Below, one piece after another: positions 6,807-15,795 of a stretch of DNA of 25,860 nucleotides. Origin of the DNA: an uncultured Paraprevotella sp. (GTDB lineage: Bacteria > Bacteroidota > Bacteroidia > Bacteroidales > Bacteroidaceae); NCBI GenBank assembly GCA_900546665.1, contig URDY01000035.1, forward strand, positions 1 through 25,860, in the 5' to 3' direction. Under the pieces are notes generated by a model. It made no database searches and was not told the DNA's origin. It saw only the letters and a program-made list of their open reading frames with translations. Numbering within the stretch: the first letter of the stretch is position 1; every line of letters begins with the position of its first letter. Both the position numbers and the translations under genes were made by a program.

Positions 6807-8162
6807 ATGGGGAATTTCTGTTCAGAACAAGATGATGATTTGTTGTTGAGACGAAAGCTGGATTTGTTACTGCGGACTGGTAAATTATTGATAGAAAGTG
6901 CCGCGGATACAAATAGAGTAGTGCGTAATATGAAGCGCGTGGCGGCATATCTGGGGCTTCCGGATGAAAAATTGCATATTGATGTCAGTTATACGATGTT
7001 AGCCGTTAATTTAAGTGATGAAACCCGGTCTTTTTCCAAGTTCCAAAAATGCGAGAAACACGGGATTAATATGACGGCTTTGTCTGAAATCAGTAAGTTG
7101 TCATGGCGAGCTATTGAACAAGATTTTACATTGGATCAATATGAAAACGAACTGGAGAATATCAGAAAACGGCCTCGTAACTATACTCCTTTGGTAGTAG
7201 CAATTTGTGCAGCTTTTGCTTGTGGAGGATTCTGCAAATTATTTGGCTGTGATTGGATTGCATTTTTCCTGGCTTCTTTTTGTGCTTTTGTAGGTTTTAG
7301 GGTTAGAGCGTATTGTAATTCCTTAGGTATAAATATGTATATGAGTATTGCTATAGCTGCAAGCATATCAACCTGTTTGGCTTATGCTACTTCATTTACA
7401 GGTTGGTCTTCCACTCCCAACCATCCTTTGTTAGCTTGTGCTCTATTTATTGTACCAGGTGTGCCCTTGATCAATTTTGTTGATGATATGATAGATAATT
7501 ATGTCATGGTTGGCATAAATCGGGCTGCCAATACAGTAATGATGATGGGAGCTATGGCTTTTGGAATAGTTCTGGCAATAAAATTATTGGCAATAGAAGA
7601 TGTGACGATCGACAAAAAATTCAGTGAGTTAAGTATGATACCACATGATCCTTATTATGTCTATGCTATAGCTGCCGCCATTTCTGCTATTGGTTTTTCC
7701 ACTATTTTTAATGTGCAGCGTCGTTTGTTATGGGTTGTTGCTATTGGTGGAATGATTTCCGTGTGTACTCGTAATTTTGTTAATTTCGAGTTGGGATTTG
7801 GTCCTGTTTTGGGATCTTTTATGGGAGCTTTTGTTGTGAGTCTGATTGCAGTAAAGGCTGTTCATTGGTTTCATGTGCCCAATCATGTGTTGACGATACC
7901 TTCTGTTATACCGATGATTCCTGGGGTATTGATGTATCGTGCCTTGTTTAGTTTTATAAATATGCATGGTGTTATAGGAGAAGTGACCAATGCTTTTTAT
8001 AATGGTGTGAGTTCAGCTTTGATTATTTTATGTATAGGTCTTGGTGTAGCAGTTCCTAATATCTTTGTTCGTGCGCAGCGTGCCGGTTCCAGACAAAAGG
8101 TACTTGAGGAAGAATTGGCTAAACGCAAAGTACGTAGAAGTTTCTTGGGAAAGTTACATTAA
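6807..8162 (+). CDS. ThrE-family exporter, fused DUF1212 and ThrE_2 domains (451 aa)
   Basis: This is a predicted inner-membrane exporter of small metabolites. The N-terminal soluble domain (about 1-120) shows the DUF1212 signature, seen as LLLRTGKLLIESAADTNRV and the later QYENELENIRKRPR. Roughly ten hydrophobic helices follow in two blocks of about five, with the second block (from about 280) corresponding to ThrE_2. This is the one-chain arrangement of Corynebacterium ThrE, a threonine/serine exporter; E. coli splits it into YjjP and YjjB, linked to succinate export. The substrate here is therefore not certain. The start is supported by the -7 box at 6761-6768 and by the family N-terminus. 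The gene appears to be single, ends at a strong shared terminator, and is convergent with metH. Confidence 0.85.
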   Translation: MGNFCSEQDDDLLLRRKLDLLLRTGKLLIESAADTNRVVRNMKRVAAYLGLPDEKLHIDVSYTMLAVNLSDETRSFSKFQKCEKHGINMTALSEISKLSWRAIEQDFTLDQYENELENIRKRPRNYTPLVVAICAAFACGGFCKLFGCDWIAFFLASFCAFVGFRVRAYCNSLGINMYMSIAIAASISTCLAYATSFTGWSSTPNHPLLACALFIVPGVPLINFVDDMIDNYVMVGINRAANTVMMMGAMAFGIVLAIKLLAIEDVTIDKKFSELSMIPHDPYYVYAIAAAISAIGFSTIFNVQRRLLWVVAIGGMISVCTRNFVNFELGFGPVLGSFMGAFVVSLIAVKAVHWFHVPNHVLTIPSVIPMIPGVLMYRALFSFINMHGVIGEVTNAFYNGVSSALIILCIGLGVAVPNIFVRAQRAGSRQKVLEEELAKRKVRRSFLGKLH

Positions 8163-8166
8163 TAAT

Positions 8167-8233
8167 ATAAAAACAGCACAAACAGACTCTCGTGAAAGTT
8201 TTTTCATTTAAAGTCTGTTTGTGCTGTTTTTAT
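8167..8233. terminator. Bidirectional terminator between the ThrE-family gene and metH
   Basis: The arms 8167-8188 and 8212-8233 form a perfect 22-bp stem (AACAGCACAAACAGACT core) with a 23-base loop. A-runs on one flank and T-runs on the other give a U tract in both directions. It serves two convergent genes. Confidence 0.88.
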
Positions 8234-8253
8234 TATAATAGTTGATCTTATTC

Positions 8254-11004
8254 TCAGTCGAATAGATTCAGTTTGTTTTTTCGGGCTTCTTCAATAGAGA
8301 CTGTTGAAGTTTGTTTGCTCGAAACGTTTTGTCGTAAGGCGTTTTGTTCCTGCTGCAATTCTGCGAAAGCTTTTTTCTTCGTTTGTGGATTAATGAACTG
8401 TCCGGCTACAAGAGCGTTTTGTGATGCATCTTTCATCCATATGACAGGTCCATCATAAACAGGAGCGATTTTTAATGCAGTATGTAGTTTACTTGTTGTA
8501 GCTCCACCAATCATGACAGGAATATCCAGACCCGCACGTTTTAATTCAGTGACAACGTGAATCATTTCATCCAGACTAGGAGTAATCAAGCCGCTTAACC
8601 CGATAAGATCAGGTTTATATTCAATTGCTTTTCTGACTATTTCTTCAGCAGGCGTCATTACTCCCAGATCAATAATCTCATAATTGTTGCATGCCATAAC
8701 AACGGAGACAATATTTTTACCGATGTCATGAACGTCTCCTTTGACTGTTGCTACCAGTATTCGGCCGGCTTTTGATGCACAGTCCTGTTTCTCGGCTTCT
8801 ATACGTGGCTGCAGGATGCTGACGGCCTTTTTCATTGTTCTCGCTGTCTTGACAACCTGAGGCAAAAACATTTTTCCAGCTCCAAATAAATCTCCAACTA
8901 TATTCATTCCTTTCATGAGGGGGCCTTCTATGATATCCACGGCATGATGGTATGTTGTGCATGCTTCGTCGAGGTCTTCCTGTAAATAAGAATCTATACC
9001 TTTGATTAATGCATGTTGCAGCCGGTCTTCTATATTTTTCTGACGCCAACTTTCCTGTTTGGCAGAATCTGGTTTTACGTTTTTTTGTGCTTCCTGTTGA
9101 GCCTTGAGTCGGTCTGCCAGGTCGATGAGACGTTCTGCAGCATCAGGGTGTCTGTTTAGTATGACATCTTCTACAATAGTTAATATCTCAGTTGGGATAT
9201 CATCATACATGACGGAAGTAGCAGGATTGACGATACCCATGTCCATACCCTGTTTACACGCATGATACAGGAATACAGCATGCATGGCTTCACGAATATA
9301 ATTATTGCCTCGGAATGAGAATGACAGATTACTTATACCTCCACTGATGTGGGCTCCTTGCAGATTCTTTTTGATCCATCCTGTAGCACGTATGAAGTCA
9401 ACTGCATAATTATTATGTTCTTCCATGCCTGTAGCAATAGCAAGAACATTTGGATCAAAAATAATGTCCTGAGGATTAAAACCAGCTTGTTCGGTCAATA
9501 ATTTATAAGCACGGGCGCAAACTTCAATCTTACGTTCGAATGTATCGGCCTGACCTTTTTCATCAAAAGCCATGACGATGACTGCAGCGCCTAATCGCTT
9601 TATTTCTTTTGCATGTGAAAGGAACGTTTCTTCTCCTTCTTTAAGTGAAATGGAATTGACTATGCATTTGCCTTGCACACAACGAAGTCCCTTGGTGATC
9701 ACATCCCATTTGGAGGAATCTATCATGACGGGAACGCGTGCTATTTCTGGCTCTGATGATAGCAGATTGAGAAAATTCACCATTTCTTTTTCTGTATCAA
9801 GCAGACCATCGTCCATATTGACATCGATGATTTGTGCTCCGTCTTCTACTTGTTTGCGGGCAATAGCCAAGGCTTCATCGTATTGTTTTTCTTTAATCAG
9901 ACGCAGGAATTTACGTGATCCTGCTACATTGCAGCGCTCACCTACATTGACAAAATTAATTTCCGGGGAAATTTCCAGTAAATCAAGACCGCTTAATTGA
10001 AGATATTGGGGTTGGGCCGCAGGCTTGTGAGGTTTTGCCGGAACGGCAAGTTTTTCAAATTCAGAAATGAATTTATCTGTAGTTCCGCAACATCCACCGA
10101 TGATGTTGACCCATTGTTCATCCAGAAAATATTTCATTTCCTGAGCCATTTCTTCTGGTGTCTGGTCGTATTCACCCAAGCTGTTCGGTAATCCGGCATT
10201 AGGATAAACAGAAATATAAAAAGGAGCTTTTTGAGCCAGGATTTCAAGAAATGGTTTTAGATCCTTTGCTCCGAATGAACAGTTTAATCCTACGGAGAAA
10301 ATATTGGCATGACTGATTGATGCCAGAAATGCTTCCAATGTTTGACCGGAAAGTGTTCTTCCGGTTTTGTCAGCCACAGTGACCGATAACATGATAGGTA
10401 TTTGTTTCCCTTTGGCTGTCATGGCCTTTTCGGCAGCATAAATAGCTGCTTTGGCATTAAGCGTATCAAAGATTGTTTCAATAAGCAAGGCATCGACTCC
10501 GCCTTCAATTAGAGCTTCCATCTGCTCCTGGTAGGCATTAGCCAGCTCATCGAATGTCAGAGCGCGGTATGCCGGATTGTTGACATCCGGACTCATCGAA
10601 CAAGTCTTGTTGGTGGGTCCGACGGAACCTGCTACAAAACGTGGCTTTTCAGGGTTACGGATAGTATATTCGTCTGCAAGTGAGCGTGCTATTTGGCAAG
10701 CTGCCAGATTGATGTCTCGACAGTATGCTTCGACATGATAGTCTGCCATCGAAACGCGCTGTGAACTGAATGTGTTGGTTTCTATGATATCTGCTCCGGC
10801 TTCCAGGTATCGGATATGAATATCCCGAACAATGTCCGGCCTTGTCAGGCTGAGTATGTCATTGTTACCTTGCATCAGCCCTGGAATATCTTTGAATCGT
10901 TCTTCTCTGAAATCCTGTTCAGTCAGTTTGTATTTCTGGATCATGGTACCCATGGCTCCATCGAGAACTAATACCTTGTTTTTTATAATTTCTTGTAAAG
11001 TCAT
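8254..11004 (-). CDS. metH: Cobalamin-dependent methionine synthase lacking the reactivation domain (916 aa)
   Basis: This cytoplasmic enzyme transfers methyl from 5-methyltetrahydrofolate to homocysteine via cobalamin. The homocysteine domain (about 1-330) begins VLVLDGAMGTMIQKY and carries the zinc cysteines in GLNCSFG and GGCCGTT. The pterin domain (about 350-620) begins FVNVGERCNVAGSRKF. The cap and B12 domains follow, with H759 as the lower cobalt ligand in GDVHDIGKN, matching E. coli numbering. The protein stops at KNKLNLFD, residue 916, just where the C-terminal AdoMet/flavodoxin reactivation domain starts in E. coli MetH (about 1227 residues). The stop is clean and followed by the terminator, so this is not a frameshift within the window. 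I chose the ATG at 11004; a longer frame would overlap smpB. The gene lies 31 bases after smpB, so they probably share a transcript. Confidence 0.95.
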   Translation of the reverse strand: MTLQEIIKNKVLVLDGAMGTMIQKYKLTEQDFREERFKDIPGLMQGNNDILSLTRPDIVRDIHIRYLEAGADIIETNTFSSQRVSMADYHVEAYCRDINLAACQIARSLADEYTIRNPEKPRFVAGSVGPTNKTCSMSPDVNNPAYRALTFDELANAYQEQMEALIEGGVDALLIETIFDTLNAKAAIYAAEKAMTAKGKQIPIMLSVTVADKTGRTLSGQTLEAFLASISHANIFSVGLNCSFGAKDLKPFLEILAQKAPFYISVYPNAGLPNSLGEYDQTPEEMAQEMKYFLDEQWVNIIGGCCGTTDKFISEFEKLAVPAKPHKPAAQPQYLQLSGLDLLEISPEINFVNVGERCNVAGSRKFLRLIKEKQYDEALAIARKQVEDGAQIIDVNMDDGLLDTEKEMVNFLNLLSSEPEIARVPVMIDSSKWDVITKGLRCVQGKCIVNSISLKEGEETFLSHAKEIKRLGAAVIVMAFDEKGQADTFERKIEVCARAYKLLTEQAGFNPQDIIFDPNVLAIATGMEEHNNYAVDFIRATGWIKKNLQGAHISGGISNLSFSFRGNNYIREAMHAVFLYHACKQGMDMGIVNPATSVMYDDIPTEILTIVEDVILNRHPDAAERLIDLADRLKAQQEAQKNVKPDSAKQESWRQKNIEDRLQHALIKGIDSYLQEDLDEACTTYHHAVDIIEGPLMKGMNIVGDLFGAGKMFLPQVVKTARTMKKAVSILQPRIEAEKQDCASKAGRILVATVKGDVHDIGKNIVSVVMACNNYEIIDLGVMTPAEEIVRKAIEYKPDLIGLSGLITPSLDEMIHVVTELKRAGLDIPVMIGGATTSKLHTALKIAPVYDGPVIWMKDASQNALVAGQFINPQTKKKAFAELQQEQNALRQNVSSKQTSTVSIEEARKNKLNLFD

Positions 11005-11035
11005 TGGAAAACAATCTTTTTTGATGAAGTCGTCT

Positions 11036-11506
11036 TTAGTATTTCTTGAATTGCCTGTCCATTTCGCGACGGTCTTCTTTTTCTTTAAGAGTTTGTCGCT
11101 TGTCATATTCTTTTTTACCACGACATAAATGGATGTCAAGTTTGGCGCGTCCGTTTTCGTCTATAAACATCAAGGTTGGTACAAGAGTAAAGCCGGGGTT
11201 TTTCATATCCTGTTGCAGTTTGCGTATTTCTTTGCGGTTAAGCAATAATTTACGGTCACGCCTTGCTGAATGGTTATTGTATGAGCCATAGTCATATTCT
11301 GCAATATACATGTTTTTTACCCATACTTCTCCGTTGTTGATAAAACAGAAAGTATCAACAAGACTGGCTTTTCCTGCACGAATTGATTTGATTTCCGTAC
11401 CGGTCAATACAATCCCGGCCGTATATTTATCCATGAGCAGGAAGTCAAACGCTGCGCGTTTGTTCTTGATGCTTATTTTCTTGGGAGTATTTTTTTTTGT
11501 TACCAT
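11036..11506 (-). CDS. smpB: SsrA-binding protein SmpB (156 aa)
   Basis: SmpB is the tmRNA partner required for trans-translation, which frees stalled ribosomes and tags nascent chains. The family blocks are clear: [36 protein letters not shown], the [13 protein letters not shown] segment, the basic [16 protein letters not shown] segment, and a basic tail [17 protein letters not shown] that enters the ribosomal A site. The length is normal and the start [10 protein letters not shown] is typical. The gene sits between the DMP19-like gene (8-base gap) and metH (31-base gap) on one strand, which indicates a three-gene operon. No tmRNA gene is visible in the window. Confidence 0.97.
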   Translation of the reverse strand: MVTKKNTPKKISIKNKRAAFDFLLMDKYTAGIVLTGTEIKSIRAGKASLVDTFCFINNGEVWVKNMYIAEYDYGSYNNHSARRDRKLLLNRKEIRKLQQDMKNPGFTLVPTLMFIDENGRAKLDIHLCRGKKEYDKRQTLKEKEDRREMDRQFKKY

Positions 11507-11514
11507 TTTATTCT

Positions 11515-12030
11515 TTATGCTTTCACGATTACGGCAAATTCTTCAATATGTTCGTCGACATAATGTGCCAGAATATTTGTGACCTCTTCTTCCATTTCTA
11601 TAAAATTATCATCCAGATCATCAAATTCCGGATAGCGTTCAAATAAGGCCATAAATTCTTCATCAGAACAGTCTTTGGTTAGTTCATTCTTATATTTATC
11701 ATATAATTTTTTACCCTTATAGACTAATTTGGAAAAATCATGGGCTCCCATAATACGCATAGCTTTGGCGAAGGGGTTATCAAAAATGAAAGGACCGTAT
11801 CCATTGTGAATCAGTTGTATGAATCCACCGTCCAATACTTCGTCGCGAAGCATGACATAAGCAAGCAGGGAAATTTGTTGCCCATTGAGCAAATGCATGT
11901 TTTCTCCGTTGAGTTCGCCTCCTAATGTTTTCATATAGCTGTCTGTAAAGACTTTGATAAATTCGTCAATTCCTTTTTCGGCAGCCTGTCGTAATTGTTC
12001 ATCTTGGATTGTGATTGATATGGTTTCCAT
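11515..12030 (-). CDS. DUF4375 (DMP19-like) acidic protein (171 aa)
   Basis: This is a small soluble acidic protein. Its central block, [20 protein letters not shown] then [20 protein letters not shown], matches the DUF4375 pattern in which a conserved GGF-x2-F/L-x-N-x-G segment is diagnostic. The C-terminal half is rich in Asp and Glu ([15 protein letters not shown]). DMP19 of Neisseria, a member of this family, mimics DNA and binds a repressor; whether this copy does so is unknown. It is the first gene of the probable operon with smpB and metH, with its own -7 box about 25 bases upstream. The ATG at 12030 is the only sensible start. Confidence 0.7.
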   Translation of the reverse strand: METISITIQDEQLRQAAEKGIDEFIKVFTDSYMKTLGGELNGENMHLLNGQQISLLAYVMLRDEVLDGGFIQLIHNGYGPFIFDNPFAKAMRIMGAHDFSKLVYKGKKLYDKYKNELTKDCSDEEFMALFERYPEFDDLDDNFIEMEEEVTNILAHYVDEHIEEFAVIVKA

Positions 12031-12054
12031 TCTTATCTACATTATTTAAATATG

Positions 12055-12062
12055 CAAAGATA
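12055..12062 (-). promoter_or_regulatory. -7 box of the DMP19-like/smpB/metH operon
   Basis: On the minus strand TATCTTTG matches TAnnTTTG and lies 25 bases before the ATG at 12030. The -33 position is not conserved. Confidence 0.55.
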
Positions 12063-12343
12063 ATGAAATATAGATGATGATAGATGTTAATTCTTCCTTT
12101 TTTTGTATTTATGGGCCGGTTAATCTGTAGGCAGATCAATGATTAATGAAAAAACAGCTTTTTTAATGCGTTTTTAATTGATAAAATTGGTTAAGCAGAC
12201 ATTTTGCTAAATAAAAATATTGTAACTTAGCAGAAAGAAAGTGGAGATTTGTGATGAAAAAGTAAATTCTGATCTGATAATCAATTACTGGTTAGAATTC
12301 AAAAAGATCTTTGTTAAATCTGATATCAAAATAAAGAAAACAT
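12063..12343 (+). promoter_or_regulatory. Divergent intergenic region with the candidate promoter of the Tat cluster
   Basis: TTTG (12203-12206) and TAACTTAG (12223-12230) resemble -33/-7 boxes with a 16-base spacer and one mismatch in the -7 box. Transcription would start near 12236, giving a leader of about 108 bases. The rest is AT-rich, with an imperfect A/T hairpin near 12140-12170. I see no riboswitch or operator I can name. Confidence 0.35.
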
Positions 12344-13837
12344 ATGATGTTAAGAAAAATCAGAATTACTCTGGCTGTCGTGTTTTTGTTCCTGATTACA
12401 TTGCTTTTCCTGGATTTTACAGGATCGCTTCATGCTTGGTTGGGATGGATGGCAGAGGTTCAGTTCTTGCCTGCTGTGCTGGCTTTGAACGTGGGAGTTG
12501 TTATATTTCTGTTGATCCTGACATTGATTTTCGGACGGGTGTATTGTTCGGTCATTTGTCCGATGGGAGTGATGCAGGATGTGGTAACATGGTTAGGTGG
12601 ACGTTCCAAAAAGCGTCGTTACCGTTTTTCTTATTCTCCCCAAAAACGGATTTTGCGTTTTGTTGTATTGGCTGTTTTCCTGGTTACGCTTGTGGCCGGG
12701 ATAAATTCAGTTGTTGCTTTATTGGCGCCTTATAGTGCTTATGGCCGTATTGCACAGAATATACTTTCTCCTGTTTACGCTTATGGCAACAATCTGTTGG
12801 CTTATTTTGCTGAGCGGGCGGATAGCTATGCGTTTTATCGGACGGATGTATGGATCAGAAGTATTCCAACTTTCGTGGTAGCCGTGTTGACTTTTGTCAT
12901 TGTAGCTGTAATGGCGTGGAGAAATGGTCGGACTTATTGCAATACAGTTTGTCCGGTTGGTACAGTCTTAGGATTGGTTGCCCGCTGGTCGTGGTTAAAA
13001 CCGGTTATTGATACGGAAAAATGTAACGCATGCAGTCTTTGTTCCAGAACTTGCAAGGCATCATGTATTGATTTTAAAAACCATCAGATTGATTACAGCC
13101 GTTGCGTAGCTTGTATGGATTGTATACAGACTTGCAAACATGGAGCAATAAGTTATCGTCATCCATCACGAAAAACGTCATCTGTCTCGCCTGATGACGT
13201 TAAGGTCGATACCTCAAGGAGAAGTTTTCTGGCTACAACGGCTTTAGTTACTGCCACAGCGGCTTTGAAGGCACAGGAAATGAAGGTTGATGGTGGACTG
13301 GCTGCCATTGAAGATAAGAAGATACCAAACAGACAGACACCCATATTGCCTCCAGGCAGTCAGAACGCGCGCCATTTTGCACAACACTGTACGGCATGTC
13401 AGCTATGTGTATCCGCGTGTCCTAACGGAGTGTTGCGTCCTTCTGCAGACTTGATGAAGTTTATGCAACCCGAGATGAGTTATGAAAGAGGTTATTGTCG
13501 TCCGGAATGTAATAAGTGTTCGGAGGTTTGTCCGACAGATGCCATTAAGTTGACTGATCTGGCAGAAAAATCAGCTACACAGATAGGACATGCTGTATGG
13601 GTAAAGTCCAATTGTGTGCCATTGACAGATGGAGTGGAGTGTGGCAATTGCGCCCGTCATTGTCCGACTGGAGCCATAACGATGATTCCTTCAGATGCTT
13701 CCAATGCAGATTCTCTTAAAATACCTGCTGTAGATGTGGAACGTTGCATAGGTTGTGGTGCATGTGAGAATCTTTGTCCGTCACGGCCTTTCAGTGCCAT
13801 ATATGTAGAAGGACATGAACGTCATCGTATAGTATAA
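12344..13837 (+). CDS. NapH-NapG-like fused polyferredoxin with internal Tat motif (497 aa)
   Basis: This is a predicted membrane electron carrier. The N-terminal half resembles NapH/YccM: about four to five membrane helices and two C-x3-CP motifs (GRVYCSVICPMG, GRTYCNTVCPVG), then two 4Fe-4S motifs starting at C227 (CNACSLCSRTC) and C254 (CVACMDCIQTC). At residues 290-296 a twin-arginine motif TSRRSFL is followed by a weakly hydrophobic Ala/Thr stretch. The C-terminal half then carries four more Fe-S motifs, from C349 to C468 (CTACQLC, CRPECNKC, VECGNCARHC, CIGCGACENLC), like Tat-exported NapG. The parts look like NapH and NapG in one chain, with the C-terminal half outside the membrane. The gene starts a plus-strand cluster ending in tatAC. 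The electron donor and acceptor are unknown; quinol oxidation is inference. Confidence 0.88.
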   Translation: MMLRKIRITLAVVFLFLITLLFLDFTGSLHAWLGWMAEVQFLPAVLALNVGVVIFLLILTLIFGRVYCSVICPMGVMQDVVTWLGGRSKKRRYRFSYSPQKRILRFVVLAVFLVTLVAGINSVVALLAPYSAYGRIAQNILSPVYAYGNNLLAYFAERADSYAFYRTDVWIRSIPTFVVAVLTFVIVAVMAWRNGRTYCNTVCPVGTVLGLVARWSWLKPVIDTEKCNACSLCSRTCKASCIDFKNHQIDYSRCVACMDCIQTCKHGAISYRHPSRKTSSVSPDDVKVDTSRRSFLATTALVTATAALKAQEMKVDGGLAAIEDKKIPNRQTPILPPGSQNARHFAQHCTACQLCVSACPNGVLRPSADLMKFMQPEMSYERGYCRPECNKCSEVCPTDAIKLTDLAEKSATQIGHAVWVKSNCVPLTDGVECGNCARHCPTGAITMIPSDASNADSLKIPAVDVERCIGCGACENLCPSRPFSAIYVEGHERHRIV

Positions 13838-13860
13838 TATCTTATGATTATAGAATAAAT

Positions 13861-15249
13861 ATGAGCGATAAAAAATTTCATCATGATATTTCACGCCGTG
13901 AATTTCTGAAAATAGTAGGAATAAGTACGGCGTCTACAACGGTAGCATTGGCAGGCTGTGGACGTAAGCAGGCTGTTTCATCCGATATTCAGGCACAGGG
14001 AGATATTCCTACGGATAAGATGACCATGCGTGAAAATCCGAAAACGAAGCAAAAGGTTTCTATATTAGGATATGGATGTATGCGTTGGCCTACGCTTCCT
14101 GCACCTGAAAAGGGAGGAAATGTGATTGATCAGGATGCAGTGAATGAGCTTATTGATTATGCCATGTCACATGGAGTCAATTATTATGACACGTCACCCG
14201 TATACGTACAAGGGTGGTCTGAGAAGTCTACCGGTATAGCGCTCAAACGTCATCCGCGCGATAAGTTTTATGTGGCAACCAAACTGTCTAACTTCTCCAA
14301 TTATACCCGTGAGAATTCCATAGCGATGTACAATCGTTCGTTTGAAGAACTTCAGATAGACTATATCGATTATTATTTATTGCATTCCATCGGAAATGGA
14401 GGAATAGAAACATTTAGGGCCCGGTATATAGAAAATGGTATTCTGGACTTTTTGATGGAAGAGCGTGAAAAAGGTAAGATCCGTAATTTGGGTTTTTCGT
14501 TTCATGGCACAAAGGAAGTATTTGATGAAGTGTTAGCCATGCATGATAAAGTTCACTGGGATTTTGTCCAGATACAGCTTAACTATGTGGACTGGCATTA
14601 TGCATCGGGAAATAATGTCAATGCCGATTATCTTTATGGTGAACTTGAAAAACGTCAGATTCCGGCTATTATAATGGAGCCGCTTTTGGGCGGCCGTCTT
14701 TCCAAGTTGCCCGAACATCTTGTTGCCCGACTGAAACAAAGGGCACCAGAAGCCAGTGTCGCTTCCTGGGCATTTCGTTTTGCTGGTTCTTTTCCTGGCG
14801 TGCTTACCGTATTGAGCGGCATGACTTATATGGAGCATCTGCAGGATAATTTACGTACATATTCACCTTTGATACCTCTCACGGATGATGACCGGTTGTT
14901 TCTCGATCAGACGGCTGATCTGATGAAACAATATCCTACGATTCCATGTAATGACTGCAAATATTGTATGCCCTGTCCGTATGGAATAGATATTCCGGCT
15001 GTGCTTATACATTATAATAAATGTGTGAATGAAGGTAATCTTCCAACTTCAAAAGAGAATGTCAATTACCGTGAAGCACGTCGGGCCTTTCTGATAGGTT
15101 ATGATCGGAGTGTGCCTCGTTTGCGGCAAGCCAGTCATTGTATCGGATGTGACCAATGTGTGTCTCATTGTCCACAAAGTATCAATATACCGGAAGAGCT
15201 TCATCGGATAGACCGATATGTGGAACAGCTTAAACAGGAAACACTATGA
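13861..15249 (+). CDS. Tat-exported aldo/keto reductase lipoprotein with C-terminal ferredoxin motifs (462 aa)
   Basis: The N-terminus has a Tat signal, SRREFLK at 11-17, and a lipobox LAGC with C33, so the mature protein should be lipid-anchored outside the cytoplasm. The aldo/keto reductase barrel (about 50-340) keeps the catalytic tetrad D110 (YYDTS), Y115, K141 (ATKLS) and H175 (LLHS). The C-terminal region has two cysteine groups, C363-x2-C-x2-C-x2-C372 (CNDCKYCMPC) and C427-x2-C-x2-C-x3-C437 (CIGCDQCVSHC), suited to 4Fe-4S clusters. NADPH is not normally available in the periplasm, so electrons may come through the Fe-S clusters from the upstream polyferredoxin. That is inference. It lies 23 bases after the NapGH-like gene and overlaps the next gene by 4 bases. 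Confidence 0.92.
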   Translation: MSDKKFHHDISRREFLKIVGISTASTTVALAGCGRKQAVSSDIQAQGDIPTDKMTMRENPKTKQKVSILGYGCMRWPTLPAPEKGGNVIDQDAVNELIDYAMSHGVNYYDTSPVYVQGWSEKSTGIALKRHPRDKFYVATKLSNFSNYTRENSIAMYNRSFEELQIDYIDYYLLHSIGNGGIETFRARYIENGILDFLMEEREKGKIRNLGFSFHGTKEVFDEVLAMHDKVHWDFVQIQLNYVDWHYASGNNVNADYLYGELEKRQIPAIIMEPLLGGRLSKLPEHLVARLKQRAPEASVASWAFRFAGSFPGVLTVLSGMTYMEHLQDNLRTYSPLIPLTDDDRLFLDQTADLMKQYPTIPCNDCKYCMPCPYGIDIPAVLIHYNKCVNEGNLPTSKENVNYREARRAFLIGYDRSVPRLRQASHCIGCDQCVSHCPQSINIPEELHRIDRYVEQLKQETL

Positions 15250-15680
15250 TACCCTCTGAAATGAATTTTTTAGTTGACTTGCTTCATAATGGAGGATATA
15301 CACTTGTGGTAGAGCATGGTGATGAAGTGCGTACGTTCAGTCAGAGAGGAGTGGCGGATCTTATGGATTTATTGGAAAAGGATCCGGAATTTCTTCAGGG
15401 GGCCTGGATCGCAGATAAGGTTGTCGGTAAGGCGGCTGCAGCTTTAATGATCAAAGGTGGGGTGGTCAGACTCCATACTGATACGTTAAGTCAGCCTGCT
15501 TTTGATCTGTTTGATAAAGACGGATCAATTCAGGTGGAGTGTGATCAGCTTGTACCTTATATTGAGAATCGTAAAAAAGACGGTTGGTGTCCTTTGGAAA
15601 AGCTGTCTTTTGATAAAGATTCTGTGGAAGAGATATTCTTGTCAGTGCGGGATTTTGTGGAAAGAATGCGTCATCCATAG
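15246..15680 (+). CDS. DUF1893 family protein (144 aa)
   Basis: This is a small cytoplasmic protein of the DUF1893 family. Recognisable parts are the start LLHNGGYTLVVEHGDEVRTF, then QGAWIADKVVGKAAAALMI and the VECDQLVPYIENRKKDGWCP segment. A structure from the family is reported to have a cytidine-deaminase-like fold, but the reaction is unknown. The KVVGKAAA motif and the Cys in WCPLEK are visible and would be placed near the putative site. The ATG at 15246 overlaps the stop of the aldo/keto reductase (ATGA), which implies translational coupling. No signal peptide is present, so it acts inside the cell while its neighbour is exported. Confidence 0.8.
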   Translation: MIPSEMNFLVDLLHNGGYTLVVEHGDEVRTFSQRGVADLMDLLEKDPEFLQGAWIADKVVGKAAAALMIKGGVVRLHTDTLSQPAFDLFDKDGSIQVECDQLVPYIENRKKDGWCPLEKLSFDKDSVEEIFLSVRDFVERMRHP

Positions 15681-15795
15681 AATCTGTTATTGTGAAATAT
15701 TGAAACTATCGGTTGGAATATTATCACAGAGAATAATCAGATAATTGATGTGTTTTAACATTAAAGTCATAGATAAACAATAGAAGTAATTAACG

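Noticed and set aside
8726..9049. Second frame inside metH (107 codons)
   Set aside because: It is basic and low in complexity, has no start signal, and overlaps the conserved B12 domain in the real frame.
11005..11139. N-terminal extension of MetH
   Set aside because: It would overlap smpB, is rich in Lys, and has no counterpart in MetH proteins, which start near MTLQEIIKNK.
12241..12735. Frame overlapping the NapGH-like gene start
   Set aside because: It runs out of frame through the membrane helices of a clear gene and has Cys- and Phe-rich nonsense composition.
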